From Sulfitobacter sp. (GTDB lineage Bacteria > Pseudomonadota > Alphaproteobacteria > Rhodobacterales > Rhodobacteraceae), in contig JAFMGZ010000034.1 in NCBI GenBank assembly GCA_017854855.1, positions 1-38,142 of the forward strand: a stretch of 38,142 bases of DNA, given 5' to 3'. Positions 8,161 to 18,530 of the stretch are shown here, piece by piece. The stretch's first letter is position 1. Each line of letters starts with the position of its first letter. The notes under the pieces were generated by a model that ran no database searches, was not told where the DNA came from, and was given only the letters and a program-made list of their open reading frames with translations. The translations under genes were made by a program, and so were the position numbers.

Positions 8161-9236
8161 TGCGCGCCCTCCAGCTCAAGGATCAGGCCGGGGCGGATCA
8201 CGCCCCCCACAGCCGGAATTTCCGCGCCCTGCCCCAGACGCCGCGTCAGGGCGTCATAGCGCCCCCCGCTGGCGATTGCGGGCAGATCCGCGCGGGCCTC
8301 GGCGCGAAAGCCGAAAACAAAACCATCGTAGTATTCCATGGACGCCCGGCCATAGCTGGCCTCAAACAGCAATCTGTCGGTGGGCACGCCGCGTGCGGCC
8401 AATGCCGCCTCTCGCTCTGCCACGCGGGCCACCGCTGTGGCGATTTCGGGCATATCCACGGCCAGATCATGCAGGCGGCTCAGGGCATGGGGCATGGTTT
8501 CGCGCACATCCAACAGCGCTTCGATCAGATCAACCTGCTGGGCCGATATGGGGGCGGCAGCAGCATCTTCCTTGAGCGCCTGAACACGTGCGGCAATCTC
8601 GTCGGGCGACCTCAGGCCGATCACCGGCGCATCGGTCGCGGCCTTCCCGGCCAACAGCGCGACACGCGTCGCAGGCACGGCACTGCGCCCGGCAAAACGT
8701 TCCAGCAGGGCGCGAAACCGGCGCGGCCGCCAGATGTGACGCATTAGCGCATCCTTGCGCGCCTGCGTCGTCTCAAGCCCCTGGACAGCGGCCATCAGCA
8801 CGCCAATATCGCCCGTCACGGCACGCACAGGCAGACCCGCCAGCGCATCATGGATCAGGGCAAAAACCTCAGCATCCGCAGCAGCAGGGTCTTTGCGGTC
8901 AAAGACCTCATAGCCCACTTGGACGAATTCATTCGGACGGTCGGGGTCATGTTCCTGCCGGCGGAATACTTCGCCAGCATAGGTATAGCGCGCAGGCTCT
9001 GCCCCATGGGCCATATGCATCTGAACCACGGGCACGGTGAAATCGGGCCGCATCATCTGCTCTCCGCGCAGGGCGTCAGAGGTGACATAGGCGCGCGCGC
9101 GAATGTCCTCGCCGTAGAGATCCAGCAGGGTGCCCGCAGGCTGCAATATCGGCGGCTCGACCAAGGCAGCCCCCTGCCCTTCAAAGATCGCGCGCAGTGC
9201 CGTGGCCCGCGCCAAGGTTTCAGAACGTGTCGGCAT
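8157..9236 (-). CDS. hisZ: ATP phosphoribosyltransferase regulatory subunit
   Basis: A 359-residue HisZ, a catalytically dead paralogue of histidyl-tRNA synthetase that assembles with short HisG into a hetero-octamer and senses histidine. It has the class II synthetase-like core (MRPDFTVPVVQMH, YTYAGEVFRRQEHDP resembling motif 2, and a C-terminal ASGGRYDALTRRLG) but no anticodon-binding domain, as expected for HisZ. Its ATG shares a base with the TGA of hisS (9236) and its end overlaps hisG by 4 bases. The arrangement hisS-hisZ-hisG places the enzyme and its paralogue side by side. Confidence 0.94.
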   Translation of the reverse strand: MPTRSETLARATALRAIFEGQGAALVEPPILQPAGTLLDLYGEDIRARAYVTSDALRGEQMMRPDFTVPVVQMHMAHGAEPARYTYAGEVFRRQEHDPDRPNEFVQVGYEVFDRKDPAAADAEVFALIHDALAGLPVRAVTGDIGVLMAAVQGLETTQARKDALMRHIWRPRRFRALLERFAGRSAVPATRVALLAGKAATDAPVIGLRSPDEIAARVQALKEDAAAAPISAQQVDLIEALLDVRETMPHALSRLHDLAVDMPEIATAVARVAEREAALAARGVPTDRLLFEASYGRASMEYYDGFVFGFRAEARADLPAIASGGRYDALTRRLGQGAEIPAVGGVIRPGLILELEGAQ

Positions 9237-10732
9237 CAGCGTGGCAGGTCCAGAATTTCGCGCACCTTGGCAATCAGATCGCCGCGCGGCACTTCATATT
9301 GGCTGGGCCGTTCCTTGTATTCCTCAAGCGTGGCGTTTTCGGCCAGTTGCGCCCCAAGGATCAGGTCCTTGATCTGCACCACGCCCTTGTCAAATTCGTC
9401 CCCACCCACAATCACCGCAACTGGGCTGCTGCGTTTATCGGCATATTTCAACTGATTGCCAAAGTTCTTTGGATTGCCAAGATAGACCTCGGCCCGGATG
9501 CCCGCCTGCCGCAGTTCGGCCACCATGCCCTGATAATCGGCCATCCGCGCCTTATCCATCACCGTCACAACCACAGGACCATCGGACGCGCTGTCCAAAC
9601 GCCCCTTGGCGTCCAGTGCGGCCAACAAACGGTCCACACCGATTGAAACGCCCGTTGCGGGCACTTCCTGGCCCGTAAAGCGTTTGACCAGATCGTCATA
9701 GCGCCCGCCGCCCGCGACAGAGCCAAAGTTGCGGATGCGGCCCTTGTCGTCCTTGATCTCAAAGGTCAGTTCGGCCTCGAACACCGGTCCGGTATAATAG
9801 CCAAGGCCGCGCACGACTGAAGGGTCAATTTCGATCCGGTCGGGGCCATAACCGCCCGCTGCCAGAAGATCAGAGATCGTCTCAAGTTCATCAACGCCCT
9901 GGGTTCCCACCACGGACTGCCCGACCAATTCACGCAACCGCGCGACAGTCTGCGCACCGGTGGCGCGTTTGGCATCCATGAACCCCATCACGACATCGGC
10001 TTGCGTGTCGTTCAAACCGGCCCCGTCCGTGAAATCGCCGCTCTCGTCCTTGCGACCCTCGCCCAACAATGCGCGCACGCCGTCAGGCCCCAGCCGGTCC
10101 AGCTTGTCTATCGCGCGCAGGACGATGCCGCGTTCGGCCTCTTTGTCGTCCCCAGACAGGCCCGCAACCTCCATGACACCGTTCAACACTTTGCGGTTAT
10201 TGACCCGGACAATGTAATCGCCGCGTTCAATCCCCACCTTTTCCAGACAATCTGCCAGCATCGCACAAATCTCTGCGTCTGCGGCCACGCTGGGTGCCCC
10301 GACCGTATCCGCATCACATTGATAGAACTGCCGAAACCGGCCCGGTCCCGGCTTTTCGTTGCGCCAGACGGGGCCCATGGCATAGCGGCGGTAGGGTGTC
10401 GGCAAATCATTGCGGTGCTGGGCATAGACCCGCGCCAGCGGGGCGGTCAAATCATAGCGCAGCGCCAGCCAATCGCCGGGTTTTTCGGCATCGGCATCTT
10501 CCTGCCACGCAAAGACACCTTCGTTGGGGCGGTCCACATCGGGCAGAAACTTGCCCAGCGCCTCAACCGTTTCCACACCAGAGCTTTCCAGCGCGTCAAA
10601 ACCATACAGGCTATAGACCTCGGCGATCTTGGCCAGCATCGCCGCGCGATGGGTGACTTCGGCCCCGAAATAGTCGCGGAAACCCTTGGGCGTCTCGGCC
10701 TTGGGGCGTGGGGTTTTCTTGGGCTTAGCCAT
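9236..10732 (-). CDS. hisS: Histidyl-tRNA synthetase, divergent alphaproteobacterial type
   Basis: A 497-residue class II histidyl-tRNA synthetase, which attaches histidine to tRNA-His. Motif 2 is [19 protein letters not shown] (residues 122-140), the histidine-binding motif is [14 protein letters not shown], and motif 3 is in [13 protein letters not shown]; the last 100 residues form the anticodon-binding domain. It is longer than the E. coli enzyme (about 424), with an insert in the catalytic half. FYQCD in motif 2 resembles eukaryotic rather than E. coli HisRS, as known for the alphaproteobacterial group whose tRNA-His lacks G-1. The ATG at 10732 ([10 protein letters not shown]) is preceded by AAGAGGA; an in-frame extension to 10804 is not supported. 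First gene of the hisSZG operon. Confidence 0.96.
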   Translation of the reverse strand: MAKPKKTPRPKAETPKGFRDYFGAEVTHRAAMLAKIAEVYSLYGFDALESSGVETVEALGKFLPDVDRPNEGVFAWQEDADAEKPGDWLALRYDLTAPLARVYAQHRNDLPTPYRRYAMGPVWRNEKPGPGRFRQFYQCDADTVGAPSVAADAEICAMLADCLEKVGIERGDYIVRVNNRKVLNGVMEVAGLSGDDKEAERGIVLRAIDKLDRLGPDGVRALLGEGRKDESGDFTDGAGLNDTQADVVMGFMDAKRATGAQTVARLRELVGQSVVGTQGVDELETISDLLAAGGYGPDRIEIDPSVVRGLGYYTGPVFEAELTFEIKDDKGRIRNFGSVAGGGRYDDLVKRFTGQEVPATGVSIGVDRLLAALDAKGRLDSASDGPVVVTVMDKARMADYQGMVAELRQAGIRAEVYLGNPKNFGNQLKYADKRSSPVAVIVGGDEFDKGVVQIKDLILGAQLAENATLEEYKERPSQYEVPRGDLIAKVREILDLPR

Positions 10733-10767
10733 GACAATCCTCTTGGCACCGGTGCGTGTTGCTGGCC

Positions 10768-10795
10768 ATCTAGCCGATGGGGCGCGTTGGAGCAA
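10768..10795 (-). promoter_or_regulatory. Candidate promoter of hisS-hisZ-hisG
   Basis: On the minus strand TTGCTC (10795-10790) and CTAGAT (10773-10768) are 16 bases apart, about 36 bases ahead of the hisS ATG. The hexamers are moderate matches. No histidine leader peptide or attenuator is visible. Confidence 0.4.
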
Positions 10796-10849
10796 GGCCA
10801 GCACCGCCCTGGCGTAACTGCCCCCTTACCCAGACCCGCACGGCATGCT

Positions 10850-11056
10850 ATGGCGCGGTCCATGGAAAAGCTAGAAGAACAGATCGCCCATTTGATCCGC
10901 ACCGTCGAAGACCTGAGCGATATTGTCGCCCGTCAAGAAGCCGAGATCACAACCCTGAACCGCCGCGTGCATATGTTGATGCAGCGCGAAGGGGAACGCG
11001 AGGCCTCTGGCAGCGGTGGTATCGTTGTGGGCGACGAACGCCCGCCGCATTATTAG
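10850..11056 (+). CDS. slyX: SlyX family protein
   Basis: A small 68-residue (64 if the ATG at 10862 is used) SlyX family protein. The body MEKLEEQIAHLIRTVEDLSD followed by a heptad-patterned helix (IVARQEAEITTLNRRVHML) predicts a coiled coil, and the C-terminal tail ends RPPHY, the usual SlyX ending. Its molecular role is unknown. Neither start has a strong ribosome site. It is divergent from hisS and convergent with dnaE, and therefore a single-gene unit. The short length matches the family. Confidence 0.82.
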   Translation: MARSMEKLEEQIAHLIRTVEDLSDIVARQEAEITTLNRRVHMLMQREGEREASGSGGIVVGDERPPHY

Positions 11057-11068
11057 AACCAGACCGTC

Positions 11069-11086
11069 GGGCCGTATCATCGGCCC
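11069..11086. terminator. Bidirectional hairpin between slyX and dnaE
   Basis: GGGCCG-TATCAT-CGGCCC forms a 6-bp GC-only stem in the 58-base gap between two convergent genes. It could end both transcripts, although no U-tract follows on either strand. Confidence 0.4.
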
Positions 11087-11114
11087 AGACCTATGTGGCA
11101 CCCGCAGGCCGGGA

Positions 11115-14100
11115 TCAGATTTCCTCAACCTCCAGCACGCCACCCAGTGACCGAATGGCCCCTTTGATCTGCGGCGTGACAGGAAACTCAAGCCCCAGAT
11201 CAACCTCAACTTCACCGGGCAATGCGGGATCCATCAGACAGAACTGGACCGGCCCGCGACCGGCGGTCCTTGCTGCGGCGCGCGCGCCTTCCAAAACTTC
11301 GGCCACGGCCGTGATGGCATCGGCGGCATCGATAAAGACCCGCAACCCAATGCTGCCCACATCCGCCACGGCCATATCGACAGGTGCCACAGAGCGGCCC
11401 AGCAACTTGAGCTGATCACTCTCCATCGTGGCCTCAACGGTCACCACAACCTTTGATCCTGTCTCCAGGTGATCGCGCGCCGCTTCCAGCGTGTCGGAGA
11501 AAAGCGTGACCTCATAGGCCCCCGTAGGGTCCGACAATTGGGCAAAGGCAAAGCGATTGCCGCGCGCGGACTTTCGCTCTTGGCGTCCGGCCACGATCCC
11601 CGCAAGCCGCGCATTCATCGCCCCGCGATCGGCCACCTTTTCGGTCAACTCGTCCAGGGTCATGAAGGGCACACCTGCGTCGCGTGCCCATTTGCGCTTG
11701 AGCGGTGTCATGTAATCATCCAGCGGATGGCCCGACAGATAAAAACCGACCGCCTTGAATTCTTCGGTCAGCCGCTCTGCGGCCTGCCAGTCGTCGCAGG
11801 GCATCATGCGCGGTTCCGGCAGATCATCCCCCGCCTCCCCAAACAATGAAACCTGGTCAGAAGCCTTTTGTTCATGGATGGCCGCCGAATAGCTGACCAG
11901 CGGATCAAGCGCCTGGAACACGCGGCGGCGGTTTGGATCAAGCTGGTCGAAGGCACCTGAGCGGGCCAACATCTCAAGCGGGCGTTTGCCCACGCGTTTC
12001 AGATCCACCCGGCGCGCCAGATCAAACAGCGTGGCAAAGGGCCTGTCGACCCCCTCGACCTTGCGGCCCTCGGTGATCAGTTTCATCGCCTCAACGCCCA
12101 CGTTTTTCAACGCGCCCAGCGCATAGACCAGCGCCCCGTCGACAACCTTGAACGTCGCATCGGACCGGTTCACACAGGGCGGCACCCAAGGCAGTTCCAG
12201 CCGCTTGCGGACCTCTTCGAAATAGACCGCCAGCTTGTCGGTCAGATGGATATCGCAGTTCATGACGCCTGCCATGAACTCCACCGGATGGTTCGCCTTG
12301 AGCCATGCCGTCTGATAGCTGACCACCGCATAGGCTGCCGCGTGCGATTTGTTGAAACCATAGTTGGCGAATTTTTCCAGAAGGTCGAAAACCTCGGTGG
12401 CCTTTTTCTTGTCCACCCCGTTTTCCATCGCCCCTTTTTCGAACTTGGGGCGTTCCTTGGCCATTTCCTCGGCAATCTTCTTGCCCATCGCCCGGCGCAA
12501 CAGGTCGGCCCCCCCAAGCGAGTATCCCGCCATGACCTGTGCAATCTGCATCACCTGTTCCTGATAAACGATGATGCCTTGGGTCTCTGCCAAAATATGG
12601 TCAATCGACGGATGGATCGATTCCAGCTCTTTTTGACCGTTCTTCACCTCGCAATAGGTCGGAATATTCTCCATCGGGCCGGGACGATAGAGCGCGACGA
12701 GGGCCACGATATCTTCGATGCAGGTGGGTTTCATACGCTTGAGCGCATCCATCATGCCGCTGGATTCAACCTGGAACACCGCAACCGTCTTGGCGCTGGC
12801 ATAAAGCCTGTAGGACGCTTCGTCATCCAGCGGGATCGTCGATATGTCGTCCAGCAGCCCCTCGGGCGGTGTGAACAATTCGGTGCCGTCCGCAGCCAGA
12901 TGCAAATGCCGGCCGCTCGCCTTGATCTGGTCCACGGCGTTCTGGATCACGGTCAGCGTCTTGAGGCCCAGAAAATCGAATTTGACCAATCCCGCCTGTT
13001 CAACCCATTTCATGTTGAACTGGGTCGCAGGCATGTCCGATCTGGGATCTTGATAAAGCGGCACCAGCGCATCCAGCGGCCTGTCACCGATCACCACACC
13101 GGCGGCGTGGGTGGATGCATTGCGCAGCAACCCCTCAACCTGCTGGCCGTAGTTCAGCAACCGCGCGACCACTTCCTCGTTCTTGGCCTCCTCGCGCAGG
13201 CGCGGCTCATCCGCCAACGCCTTTTCGATCGACACGGGTTTGACCCCCTCAACCGGGATCATCTTGGACAGACGGTCCACCTGCCCATAAGGCATCTGCA
13301 ACACCCGTCCGATATCGCGCACCGCCGCCTTGGACAGCAGCGCACCAAAGGTGATGATCTGGCCCACACGGTCGCGGCCATATTTCTGCTGGACGTATTG
13401 GATCACCTCTTCACGGCGATCCATGCAGAAGTCGATGTCAAAGTCCGGCATCGACACCCGTTCGGGGTTCAAAAAGCGCTCAAACAGCAAGGAATAGCGC
13501 AAAGGATCCAGATCCGTGATCAGCAATGCATAGGCCACCAGCGACCCCGCACCCGATCCCCGCCCGGGCCCCACGGGAATATTTTGATCCTTGGCCCATT
13601 TGATGAAATCCGCAACGATCAGGAAATAGCCGGGAAAACCCATGCCTTCGATGATCCCCAGCTCGAACTCCAAACGGCTCTCATAGTCTTCTATACTGGC
13701 CGCATGCGGGATGATGGCCAGACGCGCCTTCAGCCCCTCCTGGGCCTGCCTGCGCAATTCCGCAACCTCGTCATCGGCAAACTTTGGCAGGATCGGATCG
13801 CGCCGATACGCCATAAAGGCGCAACGTCTGGCGATTTCAACGGTATTCTCGATCGCCTCGGGCAGATCGGCAAACAGCGTGACCATCTCTGCCGGAGATT
13901 TGAAATAATGCTGCGCGGTCAGACGGCGGCGGTCCTGCTGCTGATCCACATAGGCCCCTTCGGCAATACAGATCAGCGCATCATGGGCCTCATACATATC
14001 GGTCTTGGGAAAATAGACGTCATTTGTCGCAACCAGCGGCAGGTCCATGGCATAGGCCATCTCGACCAAGCCCTGTTCTGTCTCCCGTTCGGCCTGCGGC

Positions 14101-14651
14101 TTGCCCGCCTCGCCCGGATGCCGCTGCAACTCAACATAGAGACGGTCCTGAAAACAGGCCTTGAGCCGCCCCATCAATGCCTCGGCCGCAGGGCGTTGAC
14201 CATGTCGCAACAACCGCCCCACCGGACCATCCGGCCCGCCCGTCAAACAGATCACATCCGCCGCGTTCGCCTCCAGCTCTGCCAGCGTGACCTGTGGCAG
14301 CTGCCCGCCCTTGTCGACATAAAGACAGGTGTTCAGCTTCATCAGGTTCTCATAGCCGGTCTCTGACTGCGCCAGCAAAACAATGGGCGCGGGGTCTTTT
14401 GGCTTCTCGCCGGGCTGCACATCAACATAGGCCAGATCAACCTGGCAGCCCAGGATCGGCTGCAATCCTGCCCCCGCCATTCCGACAGAAAACTCCAGCG
14501 CCGCAAACATGTTGTTGGTGTCGGTCAGCGCCAGCGCCGGCATGCCCGCATCCCGGCACATCTGCGGCAACTTCTTCAGCCGCAACGCCCCCTCCAGCAA
14601 GGAATATTCGGAATGCGTACGCAGGTGAATGAATCGGGGGCTATCTGACAT
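11115..14651 (-). CDS. dnaE: DNA polymerase III alpha subunit
   Basis: A 1178-residue replicative DNA polymerase catalytic subunit of the DnaE1 type. In order: N-terminal PHP domain (FIHLRTHSEYSLLEGAL and ALTDTNNMFA, residues 8-50), palm with the catalytic aspartates D403 and D405 in MPDFDIDF, the GPGRGSGAGSLVAYAL segment, thumb/fingers with RRAMGKKIAEEM and FNKSHAAAYAVVSYQTAWLK, then the beta-binding and OB-fold region (RLAGIVAGRQERKSARGNRFAF). Length and motifs are complete. The C-terminal acidic end is EVEEI. The gene is stand-alone, divergent from xdhA. A 706-codon antisense open frame across it is a codon-bias shadow. Confidence 0.97.
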   Translation of the reverse strand: MSDSPRFIHLRTHSEYSLLEGALRLKKLPQMCRDAGMPALALTDTNNMFAALEFSVGMAGAGLQPILGCQVDLAYVDVQPGEKPKDPAPIVLLAQSETGYENLMKLNTCLYVDKGGQLPQVTLAELEANAADVICLTGGPDGPVGRLLRHGQRPAAEALMGRLKACFQDRLYVELQRHPGEAGKPQAERETEQGLVEMAYAMDLPLVATNDVYFPKTDMYEAHDALICIAEGAYVDQQQDRRRLTAQHYFKSPAEMVTLFADLPEAIENTVEIARRCAFMAYRRDPILPKFADDEVAELRRQAQEGLKARLAIIPHAASIEDYESRLEFELGIIEGMGFPGYFLIVADFIKWAKDQNIPVGPGRGSGAGSLVAYALLITDLDPLRYSLLFERFLNPERVSMPDFDIDFCMDRREEVIQYVQQKYGRDRVGQIITFGALLSKAAVRDIGRVLQMPYGQVDRLSKMIPVEGVKPVSIEKALADEPRLREEAKNEEVVARLLNYGQQVEGLLRNASTHAAGVVIGDRPLDALVPLYQDPRSDMPATQFNMKWVEQAGLVKFDFLGLKTLTVIQNAVDQIKASGRHLHLAADGTELFTPPEGLLDDISTIPLDDEASYRLYASAKTVAVFQVESSGMMDALKRMKPTCIEDIVALVALYRPGPMENIPTYCEVKNGQKELESIHPSIDHILAETQGIIVYQEQVMQIAQVMAGYSLGGADLLRRAMGKKIAEEMAKERPKFEKGAMENGVDKKKATEVFDLLEKFANYGFNKSHAAAYAVVSYQTAWLKANHPVEFMAGVMNCDIHLTDKLAVYFEEVRKRLELPWVPPCVNRSDATFKVVDGALVYALGALKNVGVEAMKLITEGRKVEGVDRPFATLFDLARRVDLKRVGKRPLEMLARSGAFDQLDPNRRRVFQALDPLVSYSAAIHEQKASDQVSLFGEAGDDLPEPRMMPCDDWQAAERLTEEFKAVGFYLSGHPLDDYMTPLKRKWARDAGVPFMTLDELTEKVADRGAMNARLAGIVAGRQERKSARGNRFAFAQLSDPTGAYEVTLFSDTLEAARDHLETGSKVVVTVEATMESDQLKLLGRSVAPVDMAVADVGSIGLRVFIDAADAITAVAEVLEGARAAARTAGRGPVQFCLMDPALPGEVEVDLGLEFPVTPQIKGAIRSLGGVLEVEEI

Positions 14652-14829
14652 GCCGAAAGTTTAGACGCAGCCACGCCCCGCCACCATAGCCCACGCATCA
14701 CATGGGTGATTTTTCTTGCAATCAACCAAGCGCCGCGACTAGCCTGACCTCACTGCCCGGCTCTACGTTCTACGCCGCATCGAACGTGTTGCCATTTCGG
14801 GCCAATGGTACCGCGGCTGGCCAACACCC
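14652..14829. other. Divergent intergenic region dnaE / xdhA
   Basis: This 178-base spacer carries the start signals of both dnaE and the purine operon. It holds a small inverted repeat ATCAC-ATGG-GTGAT (14697-14710) next to a T-run, a site that could bind a regulator. The two candidate promoters partly overlap around 14716-14725. Confidence 0.4.
14716..14744 (+). promoter_or_regulatory. Candidate promoter of the xdh operon
   Basis: TTGCAA (14716-14721) and CTAGCC (14739-14744) are 17 bases apart, leaving a leader of about 80 bases to xdhA. The -35 is fair, the -10 poor, which would fit an activator-dependent promoter. Confidence 0.35.
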
Positions 14830-16221
14830 ATGGACGTTACGTTTCTGCTCAATGGAACGCAGGTCTTTTTGACTGACATTTCACCCACCACAACGCTGCT
14901 GGACTGGCTGCGCGAGGAACGCCAGCTGACCGGCACCAAGGAAGGCTGCAATGAAGGCGATTGCGGGGCCTGCACCGTGATGATCAGCGACGCGGACGGC
15001 TCTCGCGCCCTCAATGGCTGCATTCTGTTTCTCCCCCAGGTCCAGGGCAAACATGTCACCACCGTCGAAGGGATCGCCGCCCCCGACGGCACATTGCATC
15101 CCGCCCAGACCGCGATGATCGACCACCACGCCAGCCAATGCGGCTTTTGCACGCCGGGCATCGTGGTCTCCATGGCCACGGCCCATCTGAACGGGGCCAC
15201 TGACCATGACACCCAACTGGCCGGAAACCTGTGCCGCTGCACAGGCTATGCCCCCATCATCCGCGCAGCCGCGCAGACCGCCCGCCAGGATGTCCCCGAT
15301 CATCTCCTCTTTTTGGCCAAAAATACCTCTTCGCCCCAGATGCCACACGCACAGACAGCAGGGTCCAACTGTTTCCAGCCGCAAGATCAGGACGCGCTGG
15401 CCGCATGGTATCTTGATCACCCCGATGCCACTTTGATCGCCGGGGCTACCGATGTGGGGCTATGGGTGACCAAACAGTTCCGCGATCTGGGGCCTGTGGC
15501 CTTCCTCAACCAATGCGATGACCTGCGCGGCGTGACCGAGACAGACAGCGACATCCACATCAAGGCCATGACAACCATGACAGACGTCGAGGTGGCACTG
15601 GCACCTCACCACCCCAGCTTTGCCGCCATGATCCGGCGCTACGGCTCGGTGCAGGTGCGCAATGCCGCCACCATCGGCGGCAATATCGCCAATGGCTCTC
15701 CCATTGGCGACAGCCCCCCCGCGCTGATCGCCCTGGGGGCCAGCCTGCATCTGCGGCGCGGCGACATCCGCCGCAGCCTGCCGCTTGAGGATTTCTTCAT
15801 CGCCTACGGCACACAGGACCGCCATCCCGGTGAATTTGTCGAAGCCGTCAGCATCCCCAAACAACGCGACAGCCTGCGCTGCTACAAATTGTCCAAACGT
15901 TTTGATCAGGATATCTCAGCCGTTTGCGGTTGTCTGACGATGACAGGCGACGGCAAGACGATCACGGATGCCCGGCTCGCCTATGGCGGCATGGCCGGCA
16001 CGCCCAAACGCGCAGCCCATGCCGAAGCTGCCTTGATCGGGCAGCCCTGGTCAGAACAGACCATGCGCCGCGCCATGGCTGCCATGGCCGAGGATTTCCA
16101 GCCACTGAGTGACATGCGCGCCTCCGCGGCCTACCGGCTTGAGACGGCGCAGAACATGATCCTGCGCTATTTCCACGAAGCATCGGGGCTGGCCACCGAT
16201 ATCCATCAGGTGACGTCATGA
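14830..16221 (+). CDS. xdhA: Xanthine dehydrogenase small subunit (2Fe-2S and FAD)
   Basis: A 463-residue electron-transfer subunit of xanthine dehydrogenase. The N-terminal plant-type ferredoxin domain has C40, C45, C48 and C64; the helical second cluster domain has C104, C107, C135 and C137 (SQCGFC, LCRCTGY). After a linker of about 40 residues comes the FAD domain ([33 protein letters not shown]) and a CO-dehydrogenase-flavoprotein C-terminal domain. It passes electrons from the molybdenum subunit to NAD. Part of the linker, LFLAKNTS (160-167), is encoded by a copy of a repeat also seen at 33565-33587. The ATG at 14830 gives the expected N-terminus; the ribosome site is weak. Overlaps xdhB by 4 bases. 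Confidence 0.95.
   Translation: MDVTFLLNGTQVFLTDISPTTTLLDWLREERQLTGTKEGCNEGDCGACTVMISDADGSRALNGCILFLPQVQGKHVTTVEGIAAPDGTLHPAQTAMIDHHASQCGFCTPGIVVSMATAHLNGATDHDTQLAGNLCRCTGYAPIIRAAAQTARQDVPDHLLFLAKNTSSPQMPHAQTAGSNCFQPQDQDALAAWYLDHPDATLIAGATDVGLWVTKQFRDLGPVAFLNQCDDLRGVTETDSDIHIKAMTTMTDVEVALAPHHPSFAAMIRRYGSVQVRNAATIGGNIANGSPIGDSPPALIALGASLHLRRGDIRRSLPLEDFFIAYGTQDRHPGEFVEAVSIPKQRDSLRCYKLSKRFDQDISAVCGCLTMTGDGKTITDARLAYGGMAGTPKRAAHAEAALIGQPWSEQTMRRAMAAMAEDFQPLSDMRASAAYRLETAQNMILRYFHEASGLATDIHQVTS
15307..15329 (+). repeat. 23-base repeat, copy 1, inside xdhA
   Basis: This stretch begins CTCTTTTTGGCC and ends ACCTC. It matches 33565-33587 on the same strand at 21 of 23 positions, differing only at the 13th and 18th bases. 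It lies in frame and encodes LFLAKNTS in the linker between the iron-sulfur and FAD domains. The following bases contain CGCCCC, perhaps a remnant of the hairpin seen in the intergenic copy. Confidence 0.7.
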
Positions 16222-18530
16222 GCGTGGCCAAATCCCTGCCCCATGACGCGGCCCGCCTGCATGTCACGGGTGCCGCGCGCTACACCGACGACATCCCGAC
16301 ACCGCCCGGCACATTGCACCTGGCCTTTGGCACCAGCAAAATTGCCGCAGGCACGCTCAGGTCGATGCAGCTTGATCAGGTCAAAGACGCCCCCGGTGTC
16401 ATTGACGTGCTCACTGCCGCAGATCTGCCCAATGATTGCGATGTCTCGCCTTCGGCACATGACGAACCGCTCCTTGCAAAGGGCCGTGTTCATTACGCAG
16501 GCCAGCCGCTTTTCATGGTCATCGCCAGCTCGCATCTGGCCGCGAGACATGCGGCCAGACTGGCCGAGGTCGAGATTGACGCCGATGCCCCCATCCTGAC
16601 CATCGAAGACGCCCTTGCGGCCAATGCCCGCTTTGAGGAAGGGCCGCGCATCTATCAAAAGGGCGACGCCGATGCGGCACTGGCGCGCGCGGGCCAGACA
16701 CTCACCGGTCGGATTGCCATGGGCGGACAGGAACATTTCTATCTCGAAGGACAGGCCGCCGTGGCCCTGCCGCAAGAAGCAGGCGACATGATCATCCATT
16801 CCTCCACCCAGCACCCCACGGAAATCCAGCACAAGGTGGCCCATGCCATCGGCCGCCCCATGCATGCGGTCCGTGTGGAAACGCGCCGCATGGGCGGCGG
16901 TTTCGGTGGCAAGGAAAGCCAGGGCAATGCGCTGGCTGTTGCCTGTGCGGTGGCCGCCATGCGCACCGGCAAACCATGCAAAATGCGCTATGACCGCGAT
17001 GACGACATGATGATCACCGGCAAGCGCCATGATTTTCGCATCGATTACACCGTGGGCTTTGACCCTGACGGGCGCATTACCGCGCTGGATTTCACCCATT
17101 ATACGCGCTGCGGCTGGGCGCAGGATCTGTCACTGCCGGTCGCCGACCGGGCGATGCTGCACTCAGACAACGCCTATCATCTTGAAAACATCCGCATCAC
17201 CTCGCACCGGCTCAAGACCAATATGCAGTCGGCCACCGCCTTTCGCGGCTTTGGCGGCCCGCAGGGTGTCGTGGGCATTGAAAAGGTCATGGATCACATC
17301 GCCCAGCATCTGGGCCTTGATCCGCTGGCAGTGCGGCGGGTGAATTACTATGCTGACATGACTGCGCCAGATATGGATCGGGCAGACATTCAAACCACAC
17401 CCTATCACCAGCGCGTCACCGATTGCATCATCAACGCCTTGACCGACCGGTTAAGCCAAAGCGCGGATTACACCGCACGCCGCGACAAGATTGCCGCCTG
17501 GAACGCCGCCAACCCCCTGCTCAAGCGCGGCATTGCCATAACGCCGGTCAAATTCGGCATCTCCTTTACGCTGACACATCTCAATCAGGCCGGTGCCCTG
17601 GTCCATGTCTATCAGGACGGCTCCATCCACCTCAATCATGGCGGCACAGAGATGGGACAGGGCCTGTTCCTCAAGGTGGCCCAGGTTGCCGCCGCGCGCT
17701 TTGGCGTGCCGCTTGACGCGGTCAAGATAACGGCCACGGATACCGCCAAAGTACCCAATACATCGGCCACGGCGGCCTCCTCGGGGTCTGATCTGAATGG
17801 CATGGCGGTCCAGAATGCCTGCGATGAGATCATTGCGCGCATGACGGCGCATCTGGCAGAGCGGTACCAGACCCATGACATCCGCTTTGCCGACGGCATG
17901 GTGCGCATTGGCGACACAGAGATCAGCTTTGCGCAGGCGGCCATGCAGGCCTATGAAAACCGCATCAGCCTTTCGGCAACTGGATTTTACAAAACTCCCG
18001 ATATTGAATGGGACCGGATCGCGGGCCGGGGGCAGCCGTTCTATTACTTTGCCTATGGTGCGGCCTGTACCGAGGTGGTGATTGACACGCTGACCGGCGA
18101 AAACCGCATTCTGCGCACCGATATCCTCCATGATGCGGGGGCCTCATTGAACCCCGCAATTGATATCGGCCAGATTGAGGGCGGTTATGTGCAAGGCGCA
18201 GGCTGGCTTACCACCGAAGAACTGGTCTGGAATGACAAGGCGGTCCTCAAGACCCATGCACCCTCCACCTACAAGATCCCGGCCTGTTCGGACCGGCCTG
18301 ACATTTTCAACGTGGCGCTGTGGGACCAACCCAATCCGGCGCAGACCATCTACCGCTCCAAGGCGGTGGGCGAGCCGCCCTTCATGCTGGGCATATCCGC
18401 CTTTGCCGCGCTCAGCGATGCCGTGGCCGCCTGTGGCCCTGCCTATGGTGATCTTCAGGCCCCCGCCACGGCACAGGCCGTGCTTGCCGCCGTCGGGCGT
18501 GCGCAGGGCAGGACAAAGCCATGCGCATGA
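16218..18530 (+). CDS. xdhB: Xanthine dehydrogenase large (molybdopterin) subunit
   Basis: A 770-residue molybdenum-cofactor subunit that hydroxylates hypoxanthine and xanthine to urate. The hallmark MGGGFGGKE lies at 225-233, FRGFGGPQG with the substrate-orienting arginine R343 at 342-350, and the catalytic base is E719 in [10 protein letters not shown]. The N-terminal aldehyde-oxidase-type a/b hammerhead domain ([10 protein letters not shown]) is present. Those motifs agree with xanthine dehydrogenase more than with aldehyde oxidase. No signal peptide is seen, so it is cytosolic. Starts inside the ATGA shared with xdhA; its stop overlaps xdhC by 10 bases, or 4 if xdhC starts at 18527. Confidence 0.95.
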   Translation: MSVAKSLPHDAARLHVTGAARYTDDIPTPPGTLHLAFGTSKIAAGTLRSMQLDQVKDAPGVIDVLTAADLPNDCDVSPSAHDEPLLAKGRVHYAGQPLFMVIASSHLAARHAARLAEVEIDADAPILTIEDALAANARFEEGPRIYQKGDADAALARAGQTLTGRIAMGGQEHFYLEGQAAVALPQEAGDMIIHSSTQHPTEIQHKVAHAIGRPMHAVRVETRRMGGGFGGKESQGNALAVACAVAAMRTGKPCKMRYDRDDDMMITGKRHDFRIDYTVGFDPDGRITALDFTHYTRCGWAQDLSLPVADRAMLHSDNAYHLENIRITSHRLKTNMQSATAFRGFGGPQGVVGIEKVMDHIAQHLGLDPLAVRRVNYYADMTAPDMDRADIQTTPYHQRVTDCIINALTDRLSQSADYTARRDKIAAWNAANPLLKRGIAITPVKFGISFTLTHLNQAGALVHVYQDGSIHLNHGGTEMGQGLFLKVAQVAAARFGVPLDAVKITATDTAKVPNTSATAASSGSDLNGMAVQNACDEIIARMTAHLAERYQTHDIRFADGMVRIGDTEISFAQAAMQAYENRISLSATGFYKTPDIEWDRIAGRGQPFYYFAYGAACTEVVIDTLTGENRILRTDILHDAGASLNPAIDIGQIEGGYVQGAGWLTTEELVWNDKAVLKTHAPSTYKIPACSDRPDIFNVALWDQPNPAQTIYRSKAVGEPPFMLGISAFAALSDAVAACGPAYGDLQAPATAQAVLAAVGRAQGRTKPCA

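Noticed and set aside
10001..10849. Long plus-strand extension upstream of slyX
   Set aside because: The frame runs through hisS antisense; only the last 64-68 residues match SlyX.
12246..14366. 706-codon open frame antisense to dnaE
   Set aside because: It is the mirror of a strongly GC-biased coding sequence. The translation is rich in H, R and Q with no family features, and dnaE is unquestionable.
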